In this document: piece by piece, positions 4,856-13,300 of the stretch
Layout of the letters: each line of letters starts with the position of its first letter
How positions within the stretch are numbered: position 1 is the first letter of the stretch
The notes under the pieces: generated by a model
Database searches by the model: none
Seen by the model: only the letters and a program-made list of their open reading frames with translations
Told to the model about the DNA's origin: nothing
IMG/VR virus record: IMGVR_UViG_3300042507_007719
Coordinates: 1 to 49,604 of that record
Length of the DNA: 49,604 nucleotides
Reading direction: 5' to 3' (one strand)
Source of the DNA: a virus
Made by a program: the position numbers and the translations under genes

Positions 4856-5889
4856 ATGGTCGGATCGTTACATTGCTGCGGGACTACGAGGGGCACGGGC
4901 TGAAGTTTCGGGGCGGGGAGTCCTATGTGGTGGAGGATCCGACCCTTGGGCATTTGCTCATGATGGGGTTGGTCGGGCGGATGCGAGACAGAGATTTGGA
5001 ATTTGAGAGGAACTTGAAAGAGGCGAAAACGGTCTTGGTGACTCGCAGTGGGGGGTTTGGAGATATTTTGTTTTTGACCCCGCTTTTGCGGACCTTGGTG
5101 GCGGCGGGAAAGAACGTGACGGTGTGCTGTCATGCGAAATACCGCGAGGCGTTGTCGGGGGTGCCGGTAGAGTGGCGCCCGTATCCGATGCCGTTGGCGG
5201 AGGTCATGCCGTATGATCGGGAAATCTGGTTGGAGGGGGTCATCGAGTTTGCCGAGAGGCCGGAAATTCATGCGGTGGATTTGTTTGCCGAGGCGGCGAA
5301 GGTGGAATTGACGGAGGGCAAGGAGGTCAGCTTTGCCGTGCGGGACGAGGATCGGGCTTGGGCGGAGTTGGAGTTTCCGAAGAAGGGCAAGCGGGTGGGG
5401 GTGCAGTTGATGGCCTCCAGTCCGGCGCGGACGTATCCGAAGGAGTTGATGGTGGAGGTGATCCGGCGATTGCTGGAGAAGGGAGATACGGAGATTGCGT
5501 TGTTCGGGGCGCCGGGGACGGTGCAGTTGGAGGCGAACCATCCGTTGATTTTGAATGTGGCGTCGAAGGCCGATCTGTTCGGTCAATCGGCGGCGGTGTT
5601 GGAGCAGTGCGAGGTGGTGCTGGCGCCGGATAGCGCCATCGCGCATCTGGCGGGGGCGTTGCGGTTGCCGACCATCGCCCTCTACGGGCCGTTCCCGTGG
5701 CAAGCGCGCACGGCGTATGCGCCGACAGTGCGGGCTTTGACGGGGGCGTTGCGTTGCGCGCCGTGCTTTTGGCACGGACGGGGCGGCTCGTATCCGCCGG
5801 ATGGTCCGTGTTCGATCACCGGCAGGTGCGAGGCGTTGGGGCAGATCGAACCGGAGCGGATTGTGAGGGAGGTGCGGAAGTATCTATGA
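4852..5889 (+). CDS. Glycosyltransferase family 9 (heptosyltransferase-like), 345 aa
   Basis: I chose the ATG at 4852 because it overlaps the upstream stop (ATGA); the open frame extends further back but only as a shadow. The N-terminal half is a Rossmann-like domain with TVLVTRSGGFGDILFLTPLL at about residues 60-79, the GT9 opening motif. The C-terminal half has the nucleotide-sugar-binding pattern: GVQLMASSPARTYP, then LAPDSAIAHLAGALRLPTIA, then LYGPFPWQART. A Cys-containing tail (CAPCFWHGRGG) follows, as in many GT9 enzymes. GT9 enzymes transfer ADP-heptose or related sugars in LPS assembly. In a phage it could modify the host surface or decorate a virion protein. It lies in an operon with an FkbM-type methyltransferase and a DUF5672-like gene, so a glycan-modification role is likely. 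Confidence 0.85.
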   Translation: MNGRIVTLLRDYEGHGLKFRGGESYVVEDPTLGHLLMMGLVGRMRDRDLEFERNLKEAKTVLVTRSGGFGDILFLTPLLRTLVAAGKNVTVCCHAKYREALSGVPVEWRPYPMPLAEVMPYDREIWLEGVIEFAERPEIHAVDLFAEAAKVELTEGKEVSFAVRDEDRAWAELEFPKKGKRVGVQLMASSPARTYPKELMVEVIRRLLEKGDTEIALFGAPGTVQLEANHPLILNVASKADLFGQSAAVLEQCEVVLAPDSAIAHLAGALRLPTIALYGPFPWQARTAYAPTVRALTGALRCAPCFWHGRGGSYPPDGPCSITGRCEALGQIEPERIVREVRKYL

Positions 5890-6245
5890 GCAAACAGGCC
5901 ACGTGTCCGGAGTGCGATGGGATGGGCGTGATTCACGCCTCATGGGGATTCTGGGACGGAGAGAATGACGAGAGCGGGGTTTATGTGCGCCCCGAGGAGG
6001 ACTGCAAGCGTTGTGCGACGAAGGGAAGCCTGTTTGGCGAGGAGGCCGAGCGGGTCTTGGCGGGACGCGAGGTGGAGCGTCTGCGGAAGGCGAAACATAT
6101 CCCGGCGCGCAAGATCGCGCTGGCCAGCGGGCTGATGAAGCCGAGCGAGTGGTGCGACATGGAGAAGGGGCTGGCGCCGATCGAGATGATCGCCAAGGCC
6201 AAGGCGGCGGTGGAGGCAATGAGCGATGAGTCAGGCCAACAATGA
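5886..6245 (+). CDS. Zinc-ribbon protein, 119 aa
   Basis: The ATG at 5886 overlaps the upstream stop (ATGA). The N-terminus has CPECDGMG and, about 30 residues later, CKRC: two CxxC pairs that form a DnaJ-type or treble-clef zinc ribbon. The rest (residues 50-119) is helical: VERLRKAKHIPARKIALASG, with a helix-turn-helix-like IPARKIALASGLMKPSEWC. The combination suggests an XRE-like DNA-binding domain attached to a zinc ribbon, that is, a small regulator. This is inference from pattern. It overlaps the next gene by 20 nt. Confidence 0.65.
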   Translation: MSKQATCPECDGMGVIHASWGFWDGENDESGVYVRPEEDCKRCATKGSLFGEEAERVLAGREVERLRKAKHIPARKIALASGLMKPSEWCDMEKGLAPIEMIAKAKAAVEAMSDESGQQ

Positions 6246-6399
6246 GAAAGCGGTGTATCCGACGTTGGCCTTGGCGATCCGCGCGCGGGGGTATGTGCGG
6301 CGTCACCGGGGCAAGCGGTTCCGGCATTTGCGGATCTACCGCGTCGAGACGGGCTGGTGCCTGACCAAGATGACAAAGGGACAGATGAAACAACCATGA
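6226..6399 (+). CDS. Small basic protein, 57 aa
   Basis: The frame starts MSQANNEKAVYPTLALAIRA and continues GYVRRHRGKRFRHLRIYRVE. It has ten or more Arg/Lys residues and no acidic run, so nucleic-acid or protein binding is plausible. It overlaps the upstream gene by 20 nt and is coupled to the downstream gene by ATGA. No family is recognised. Confidence 0.55.
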   Translation: MSQANNEKAVYPTLALAIRARGYVRRHRGKRFRHLRIYRVETGWCLTKMTKGQMKQP

Positions 6400-6683
6400 A
6401 ATTTTTAGCAAAAAGACCCAAGCGGTTCGGGTGGAAATCGGTGAAGACACCCGCAACACCCGCAACACCCGCAAGAACATCCGCGAGACGCGCGGGATGG
6501 AAAGTGCCGATGACGCACAGGCTGGAATTGGAGCCGTTGCGGGAGTTGCGGGTCAGAGATGGGGGCTATCTGGTGGCGCCGTGTCTGGTGCTGTGGGCGG
6601 CGGTGTGGGGAACGCGGGAGGCTTACGAGTATGCTATGGCCAATATGGCAGCGGCACGGGGCTGTGATTTTCGGAGGGTATGA
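6396..6683 (+). CDS. Hypothetical protein with a TPA repeat, 95 aa
   Basis: The ATG at 6396 overlaps the upstream stop. The N-terminus is basic (MKFLAKRPKRFGWKSVK), followed by three TPA units encoded by three tandem copies of ACACCCGCA (6447-6473). A helical domain follows (LEPLRELRVRDGGYLVAPC, LWAAVWGTREAYEYAMANMA). The C-terminal helix with small residues may be membrane-associated. Function is unknown. It is coupled to the FkbM-like gene by ATGA. Confidence 0.55.
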   Translation: MKFLAKRPKRFGWKSVKTPATPATPARTSARRAGWKVPMTHRLELEPLRELRVRDGGYLVAPCLVLWAAVWGTREAYEYAMANMAAARGCDFRRV

Positions 6684-7249
6684 TCGAACTGGCGCGAGTG
6701 TTGCGGGAACAGGGTTTGCCTATGCCGCGCGTGGTGTGGGAGGTCGGGGCGAACCATCCGAATCAGGTGCATGTGGCGCCCTTGATCGGTGACGCGGAGC
6801 GGGTGGAGCTTTTCGAGCCGCATCCGTATTATGCCGAGGAGTTGCGGCAGTTTTTCGGGACCGGCGGCAAAGTAACGGTGCATGAGGTGGCCTTGAGCGA
6901 TCAGCGCGGTGCGCGCTTGCTGCGGGATGACGGATGCAGCTCGTATCTGGACGGAGTGGCAAGTCCGCGCGCGAGCGTGGGCAATGAGCCGAGCAATAGG
7001 GTCACGGTGATTTGTCGCACCGTGGATTTCTATGATCGGGGTGACATCGAGTTGCTGGCCATCGACACAGAGGGTTCCGAGTGGCACGTGATCAAGGGGC
7101 TGGCGAGCCGTCCGTGGCTGATTTGTGTGGAGATGGGGTGGCAGCATTACCGCAATCCGTATGCGGAGGAGATCCGGCAGTGGATGGGTTGGCAGGGCTA
7201 CCGCATGGTGGAGACAGACGGACAAGATGAGGTCTATGTCCGTCCCTGA
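6680..7249 (+). CDS. FkbM-family methyltransferase, 189 aa
   Basis: The start ATG at 6680 overlaps the upstream stop. The Rossmann-fold SAM-binding pattern is visible: VVWEVGANHPNQVHVAPLI (motif I region, with VGAN in place of VGAN/D-G), VELFEPHPYYAEEL (acidic residue and Pro for the SAM ribose), KVTVHEVALSDQRGARLL (motif with VALSD), then the FkbM core RTVDFYDRGDIELLAIDTEG and LICVEMGWQHY. FkbM-family enzymes O-methylate sugars or polyketides. The length (189 aa) is at the short end for the family but all core motifs are present. It is probably a glycan O-methyltransferase working with the neighbouring glycosyltransferases. Confidence 0.85.
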   Translation: MIELARVLREQGLPMPRVVWEVGANHPNQVHVAPLIGDAERVELFEPHPYYAEELRQFFGTGGKVTVHEVALSDQRGARLLRDDGCSSYLDGVASPRASVGNEPSNRVTVICRTVDFYDRGDIELLAIDTEGSEWHVIKGLASRPWLICVEMGWQHYRNPYAEEIRQWMGWQGYRMVETDGQDEVYVRP

Positions 7250-7898
7250 TCTGAAACTGCCCACGGTGACGCTGTTGATCTTCAATCCGGCGCATGATCC
7301 GAATTTGTCGGCGCGGATCGTGAATTGGGTGACGGAACGGATTCGGTTTGGGGATGTGGTGCATTTATCGAGCGAGGCTCCGAGCGTGCCGGTGGCGGGG
7401 CGTCAGGTTTTTGTGCCGAAGTGCGATTGGCAGGAGGGGCAGCGGTTCCAAGCGTATGAGTTGCACCGTTATTTCGACACGCCTCATGTGCTGCATATCG
7501 AGACAGACGGGTTTCCGGTCCATATCGAGCGGTGGGAGCCGGGGTTTCTGGATTACGACTATATCGGAGCGCCGTGGCCTCCGAGGTTGGTGCCGGAAGG
7601 CGGGGATCGGGTGGGCAACGGCGGATGTTCGTTGCAGAGCCGGAGGTTCCGCCGCCTCTTGTGGGAGAACCGGCATTTCTACAATGGGGAGCCGAGCGAT
7701 GTGTGGTTTACGCGCAATTCGCGGCTGCGGGAAGTGCTGGATCGGGAAGGAATCAGGGTGGCGGACATCGGAACAGCGATCCGGTTCAGCTACGAGAACG
7801 AGGTGCCGGAGTTTCCCGAGTGGCGGCATGAGCAGAGCTTCGGGTTTCACGGGAAATCGGAGTGGTGTAAGGGGGCGGTGGAGATGACCCACAAATGA
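7236..7898 (+). CDS. DUF5672-type glycosyltransferase-like protein, 220 aa
   Basis: I chose the ATG at 7236 (MSVPDLKLPTVTLLIF), which overlaps the FkbM-like gene by 14 nt; ATG 7227 is an alternative. The protein has VLHIETDGFPVHIERWEPGF, then LDYDYIGAPWP and RVGNGGCSLQSRRFRRLL. The DxD-like ETDGF, the FDYIGAPW block and the GNGGxSLxSR block are the hallmarks of the DUF5672 family, which are predicted glycosyltransferases. Catalytic activity is inferred. It forms a cassette with the GT9 and FkbM genes. It is coupled to the next gene by ATGA. Confidence 0.8.
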   Translation: MSVPDLKLPTVTLLIFNPAHDPNLSARIVNWVTERIRFGDVVHLSSEAPSVPVAGRQVFVPKCDWQEGQRFQAYELHRYFDTPHVLHIETDGFPVHIERWEPGFLDYDYIGAPWPPRLVPEGGDRVGNGGCSLQSRRFRRLLWENRHFYNGEPSDVWFTRNSRLREVLDREGIRVADIGTAIRFSYENEVPEFPEWRHEQSFGFHGKSEWCKGAVEMTHK

Positions 7899-8197
7899 GA
7901 TACGCTATCGAAGGTGCAACGCGTCCGCGTTGCTGCGCTGCGGTAGTCGGCGACAAAAGGTATCTTTTACACGAGCGGGCTACGAGCTATGTAGACCATC
8001 TGGACCGCCGCATTTGCGTGATTGATGTCTATGTATGGGACAATACCAAGTGGACATGGGAGCGCACGAGCGTGCGATCGTTCGCCGCCCTCGTTAAGAA
8101 ATTCGTAAAGCAGGGAGCAGAAATTCAAGAGCTTCCTGCATCTTTCAGACAGGCATTTTGGATGTGGCAGGTTTTTCGGTCAGATTGTCCGAATTGA
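7895..8197 (+). CDS. Hypothetical protein, 100 aa
   Basis: The ATG at 7895 overlaps the upstream stop (ATGA). The N-terminal half is beta-rich (RYLLHERATSYVDHLDRRIC, VIDVYVWDNTKWTWERTSV), and the second half is helical (FAALVKKFVKQGAEI, FRQAFWMWQVF). The stop TGA lies inside the TTGACA element that precedes the head-joining gene. It marks the end of the upstream operon. No family is recognised. Confidence 0.6.
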   Translation: MRYAIEGATRPRCCAAVVGDKRYLLHERATSYVDHLDRRICVIDVYVWDNTKWTWERTSVRSFAALVKKFVKQGAEIQELPASFRQAFWMWQVFRSDCPN

Positions 8198-8199
8198 CA
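8194..8199 (+). promoter_or_regulatory. TTGACA element, 14 nt before ATG 8214
   Basis: The TGA of the upstream gene is inside the hexamer. A purine-rich GGAGGG also lies between it and the start. See the finding on recurrent TTGACA elements. Confidence 0.6.
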
Positions 8200-8213
8200 G
8201 GCGCGGAGGGAAC

Positions 8214-8459
8214 ATGGCGGCGAGCGATTGGGTGGAAATCTATGCGACCTACAGTGGGGGGGAGTTGGCTGCCGAGATTGATGCTTTGAAGAAGCTGGCG
8301 ACCCCGCTTTCCTCCCAGCAGATCGGGAGCAAGAGCTACACCAAGGACTTGCGGGAGGTGCGGGACCGGCTGCAGGCGGCGAACCGGGTGCTGCGGACGC
8401 GGAATGCGAGCGCGGCGGATTACACGGCGGTGGCGGACTTTTCGAGGATTGAGTTCTGA
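8214..8459 (+). CDS. gpW-like head-tail joining protein, 81 aa
   Basis: The start ATG at 8214 has GGAGGG 3 nt upstream. The small helical protein (WVEIYATYSGGELAAEIDAL, LREVRDRLQAANRVLRT) matches the size and position of lambda gpW, which sits directly before the portal gene and joins head to tail. The segment SYTKDLREVRDRLQAANRVL resembles the second helix of gpW-family proteins. The stop overlaps the portal start (TGATG). Identification relies on position and secondary structure more than on sequence. Confidence 0.65.
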   Translation: MAASDWVEIYATYSGGELAAEIDALKKLATPLSSQQIGSKSYTKDLREVRDRLQAANRVLRTRNASAADYTAVADFSRIEF

Positions 8460-10219
8460 TGGATCCCAAAATCACATTTCTGGACAAGGCGATTGCCGCT
8501 GTCTCGCCGGAGGCGGGCTTGCGGCGGATGGTGTCGAAACACTGGTTGCAGGAGTTCGAGCGGGGGGATTGGAACAAGGAGCAGCGCGGTTATTCGGGCG
8601 GCAAGACGCGGCAGGGATCGCCGGAAACGCAGCGCAAGCAACGTCAGCGGATCAATCGGATCTGGGAAGCGCGGGACATGGAGGAGAAGTTTTGCTTCAT
8701 CCGTGGGGTGCTGGAGAAGCTGACGCAATACACGTGCGGGGCGATCACGTATCAGAGTCGCACGGGGGATTCGGACATCGACCAAGAATACCAGGACTAT
8801 TTCCATGATTGGTGCGGACGGGCGGATTTGACGGGGCGGTTCCGGCTGGCCGAGCTGGTGCAGTTGGGCTTTCGGGCCACGGCGCGGGATGGTGAATACG
8901 GGTGGATCGTGATTCCCGATGGGGACGAGATCCGCTTGCAACCAATCGAGGCTGACCGGATTGGCGGGCCGGATCAGGTGAAGGCCGAGGAGCGCAACGT
9001 GAACGGCATCCTCTTGGACGATCTGGGCCGCGTGGCGGGCTACGAGATTTACAAGCGTTCGCGCATGGCGCAATACACGAAGGAGACGTTCGATTTCGGG
9101 CTGGGCGCGGGGGTGGTGCCGCCGGAGATGTTTTTGCATCTGTTCCGTCCGACGCGGGCGGATCAATACCACGGGGATAGCTGGCTGTCGCCACTCTTGC
9201 CGCACGCTCGGGACGTTCATGAGTTGTTCGGCTTCGAAAAAATGGCCATGAAATTTTCGGCCGCGTTTGCGGGCTTCATCCGGCGCAAGGATAGCGCCCC
9301 GACCGGCAGCGGGTTGGATTGGATGACCAAGACCGGCTCAACGAGCGGGCCGAATGCTTTCGAGGTGCAGGCGGGAATGGTCAAAAGGTTGCAAGAGGGC
9401 GAAGAAATCACCTTCCCCGGCAGCACGGGGCGCCCCTCCGGAAACCTGATTCAGTTTGTGGAAATCCTGATCCGCGAGATGGCCTTGGGGCTGAATTTGC
9501 CCTTTGGGTTTTGCTACAATATGGCGCTTTTGGGCGGGGTAACGGCCAGAATCGAGGTGATGCAGGCATGGCGGACGATCCAGCAATACCAGCATTTGCT
9601 CGTGGACAAGGTGTTGAACAAAGTGCGGGATCTGGTGCTGGAGCGGGCCATTGCCATGGGCAAGATCACGCCGCATCCGCTCTGGCAGGCGGGAGCATGG
9701 AATTTCGGCGCGCGGCTGACGGGCGACACCGGCAACTATGTGCAGGAGCAGATGCTTTTGCTGCAGAACGGCATTATTCCGCGCGGCAAGGTGATCGAGG
9801 AGATCGACGGATCGAGCAACATGGAAGTGGCGCGGACGCTGGCCCGCGAGGTCAAGCAGTTGCAGGAAGTCGCGGCGGAATCGGTCGTGCCGATCGAGCT
9901 AATCGTGCCGAGCATGGCCAACGCTACGCAAATGTTGGCGGCGATCAATATGCCTCCGGAAATGCCTCCGCCTCCGGTCAAGGGCTTGGTTGGCAAGGTC
10001 GGGGAAAAGACCGCCGCGCAGTTGATTGATGTGCTCACGGCCCATGCCGAGGGCCGGTTGGAGCGGGAGAGCGCCATCGCGAGCCTTGTCTATGTCTATG
10101 GGGTGCCACGGGCCAAGGCGGAGTCGCTGGTGCCAGAGAAGCGCCCGCAAGTGGAGCAAAGCAATGGAGGCGGAAATCCAAACAGCGGAAACGTCCGAGC
10201 AAACGGCAGCGATGAATGA
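8459..10219 (+). CDS. Portal protein, lambda family, 586 aa
   Basis: The ATG at 8459 overlaps the upstream stop. The portal forms the dodecameric ring through which DNA enters and leaves the head. Recognisable lambda-type features are the N-terminal basic region, the wing segment LQPIEADRIGGP, a nearby HLFRPTRADQYHGDSWLSPL, and the helical stem region FGFEKMAMKFSAAFAGFIRR (about residues 255-275). The NLPFGFCYNM stretch and GGVTARIEVMQAWRTIQQYQ follow. The length is normal to slightly long for the family. A C-terminal extension (about residues 500-586) contains a helical LIDVLTAHAEGRLERESAIA hinge and a disordered Asn/Gly tail. Its end overlaps the next small gene. Confidence 0.9.
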   Translation: MDPKITFLDKAIAAVSPEAGLRRMVSKHWLQEFERGDWNKEQRGYSGGKTRQGSPETQRKQRQRINRIWEARDMEEKFCFIRGVLEKLTQYTCGAITYQSRTGDSDIDQEYQDYFHDWCGRADLTGRFRLAELVQLGFRATARDGEYGWIVIPDGDEIRLQPIEADRIGGPDQVKAEERNVNGILLDDLGRVAGYEIYKRSRMAQYTKETFDFGLGAGVVPPEMFLHLFRPTRADQYHGDSWLSPLLPHARDVHELFGFEKMAMKFSAAFAGFIRRKDSAPTGSGLDWMTKTGSTSGPNAFEVQAGMVKRLQEGEEITFPGSTGRPSGNLIQFVEILIREMALGLNLPFGFCYNMALLGGVTARIEVMQAWRTIQQYQHLLVDKVLNKVRDLVLERAIAMGKITPHPLWQAGAWNFGARLTGDTGNYVQEQMLLLQNGIIPRGKVIEEIDGSSNMEVARTLAREVKQLQEVAAESVVPIELIVPSMANATQMLAAINMPPEMPPPPVKGLVGKVGEKTAAQLIDVLTAHAEGRLERESAIASLVYVYGVPRAKAESLVPEKRPQVEQSNGGGNPNSGNVRANGSDE

Positions 10220-10343
10220 GTTGCGGTCCCTCGTGGACCGCGCTGATCGGCTGACGATGGATCTGGCCATTGCGCGGCGGGATTTGCAGCAGCTTCGTAA
10301 TGCGATGCAGATGTTTATTCACCGATGGGGGCAAGCGGCATGA
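10164..10343 (+). CDS. Small coiled-coil protein, 59 aa
   Basis: The frame MEAEIQTAETSEQTAAMNEL is followed by heptad-like LRSLVDRADRLTMDLAIARR and ends FIHRWGQAA. I chose the ATG at 10164; the ATG at 10212 gives a 43-residue version that overlaps the portal only by 8 nt. It is a single amphipathic coiled coil. Position between portal and the giant internal protein suggests a head accessory or scaffold helper (inference). It is coupled to the next gene by ATGA. Confidence 0.55.
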   Translation: MEAEIQTAETSEQTAAMNELRSLVDRADRLTMDLAIARRDLQQLRNAMQMFIHRWGQAA

Positions 10344-13300
10344 GCGAACTAACTCCATTAGCAAAATCGGTCTGGCGCCATTACTACGGGAAGCTGAAGA
10401 AGCAGACGCGGGGTGGGAAGTTGAGCAAGCAGTTAGACGGCTATCTTCCGGGGGATCGGAGGGAATCTAAGCTGCCGTTGTTGTTTCGTGGGACCAACAA
10501 AAAAGAAGTGGAAAACCTCGCACGGGGAAGGTTTAGGTCGAAGTGGGGGCAGGGAGATCGCGCGCCAGCGGTTTATCCAGAAAGTGAAAAAGAAGTGCGT
10601 GAAGCTATTGGAAGCAAGTCCCTGACTTGGGTTGCATCAAATCCAAAGATAGCTGCCAATTATGCTACTCACCGTCCGCGCGAGCAGGCGCGGATTGTCG
10701 CGGTGGCGCGGGGCGCTTTGAAAAGGCGAGATCGAGTTGTCAGTAACGCTATTGGAGCAACAACAACAACTGCCCCGCTTCGTGGCGGGATTGCGGCAAA
10801 AGAAGCGCGCGGGTTACTCAAAGGCAAGCCGCCGCAAGACACCTTCATGGCAACCTCAAGGGACTGGCGCTGGAAGCCGGTCCCCCTTGGCGACATTCAG
10901 AAGAAGCAGTTCAGCCGAATTGACAGGTCGGTTGTGGCGATGAACCGCCGTGATGCGACTCCGATTGGCTATGAGGGAGGGATTCCACTGACAGGGCGGG
11001 TTCCGCGTGATCGTTGGGTAAAGAAGATCCGCGATGAGGACTTGGATCGGCGCGATGCGAATCTGTTGCGGGCGGGTGTGACCGGCGCGGCAGCGGGGGC
11101 GCTGCTTGGTCGCGGTCAGATGCCTTTGAAGGCGCGGGTGGCGATCGGCGCCGGGTCAGGCTTGGCGGGTGTGCTGGGAATCCGGCAAGTGACCAAGGGA
11201 CGGCGTGATCCGTATGGTGAGCGTCAGCGCGGCGACAAGAACGCGGAGAGCATTCCGGCGCTGGCCGGTTTGGGTGCGGCGGGTTATGGCGCCTACAAGA
11301 TTTTGCGGAAGAAGTTCAAGATGTCGGATGGTCGGAAGGTGACGGAACTGGCCGAGATGTCGGCTGCCCAATGGAAAAAAGCTACTGCGCGTATGCCCGA
11401 CGATCCGCGTCAAAAAGCGGCGGCAAAGTGGCTAAAAAAACAAGGTCACAACTCTTATGTGAATTGGGGCTGGACTGATGGAGTCCACAAAACTTACAGC
11501 AAAAAGTATAAAACCGAAGGAGATCGCCTGCTTATTCATGAGGAAGATGGCAAACTGAACGTGCGCCGTGCGGGGGACGACAAGCTGGTCGCTTCATTTT
11601 CGTCCATCGAGTTTGCCGAGAAGAAGCGGCAGATGAACCCTTACGTGATGGCGGGGCTGTCGGGTGCGGCATCTGGTGCGGCATTGGGGATTTTGCCTTT
11701 GCTCCGGCGCGGGGTTCGGCTGCGGACGGCGGCGCGCACGGCGGCGGGTGGGGCAGCGGCGGGTGGAGCGATTGTCGGCGGCGGCTCGTTGCTGGGGAGT
11801 TCGATTTTGGGAGATCCGGATAACAAGGAGGGCGCGGCGTTTACGAAACGGGCGGCGGTGGGGGGAGCGATTGTCGGCGGGACTTTGGGCGTTGCCGGTG
11901 GGCTGGCAGCGCGGCGAGTGCCCGTAGTAAAGCAGGCCATTAGGGGTATGAGCAAAGAATGGCGACCGGCCATGTGGATTCGTCAGGTGGGTCCAGCGCG
12001 CGCGGCAGCGATCGGTGGTGTCGCTGGTGGTGCTTATGGAGCCGGGACCGGAGCGGACGAAGGGCAGCAAGTGGATAGTATCCGCAATATCCGCAAGGAC
12101 TTGAAGCGGATGCACGGGTTGTCGGCGGTGGAGTTTTCAGAAAATGTGATCATTAAGCAAAAGCGCGACACGTTGAGCAAGGTGCGCGATGCGGCGCAGT
12201 TGGCGGCGAGTTTGGGCGTGTTGGGATTGGCGGGCTACGCGGGATTGCGCACGCACAATCTCTACAAAATCGCCCGCCGTAAGATTCCGCAGGTGGCTAC
12301 GGCGATCGAGAAAGAGGCGCCCGGTGTTGCGCGGTATACCAAGGCCACGTTGCGGAGCGTCCGCAAAGCGTCTTCCCAAGTCTCGCAGACGAGCCGCGAT
12401 ATTCCGGCCAAGATTGACCGGATCGGCACGGTGATTGATGACGGTATGCTGGGCAGCGGTGGTTTTCGCGCAGCGTTCCGCAAGAAAAAGGAACTTTCGG
12501 CTATTATGTTTGAGCAAGAAAAGAAGCGTAATCTGGCCACGACAGCTATTTTGACCGGCGCGGCAGCGGGTGGCGCCGTGGCGGGAACGATGATCGGGTT
12601 GCGGGGCGGAAAAGCGGCGGTGCGCGTAATCCGCAAAGCCGATCGTGATGTGCGTAGGCAGGCTTTACGAGTCGAGAAAACGATCAAGAACACGGCGCGT
12701 CAGGTTGGTGGGGTCGCCACCAAAGCCGGGGAAACACAGAAATCGGTGCGCGAGTCCACCCGCATGTATGCGGATGTGGGCAGAATTTATCGCGAGGCCA
12801 AGGGCGGGCTCTACAATCTCTTGCATCCGGTCAACACGTTGCGGGAGACGAAAGCGGCGTTTCGAGCTGGTTTGCAGGGGAAAAGCTATTACCCGACCCG
12901 CCCGCGTCCGGAGTGGGCGATGTCGTCGGCCTCGGAGTTGGTGGAGCTTTCCGTTCGCGCGCGTAAGAATTTGCATGACGTAGCAAAGCAACGGATTGCA
13001 AATAAGCTGAAAAAAAACGGTAATATTGTTGTTGTTGCGCCTGAGTTTGGGCAGCTATGGGTCGGGCGTCCTCGCACGGAATTTTCTGAAAAGCCGTTTT
13101 CCGGCTACAACAAGAAGCGTCATGCGCGGACGGGTGGGCTGAATGATCGCTTCCGCCAGCAATACAACCGGGAGCATGGGAGTAAGCTGAAGCGTCCCGT
13201 CACGACCGAGCCGAGCAAACTGAAGCCGGGCAGCAAGGCAGCGAAGCGCCGTGCTTCTTTCTGCGCCCGCATGGGAGGAATGCAGGGACCGACCAGCAAA

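Noticed and set aside
4825-5775. 316-residue leftward protein opposite the GT9 gene
   Set aside because: It is the antisense shadow of a clear glycosyltransferase, rich in Arg/His/Pro with no domain.
10917-10942. Internal gene start in the giant protein at 10940
   Set aside because: TTGACA lies 14 nt upstream of an in-frame ATG, but there is no domain boundary and no other support, so it may be chance.
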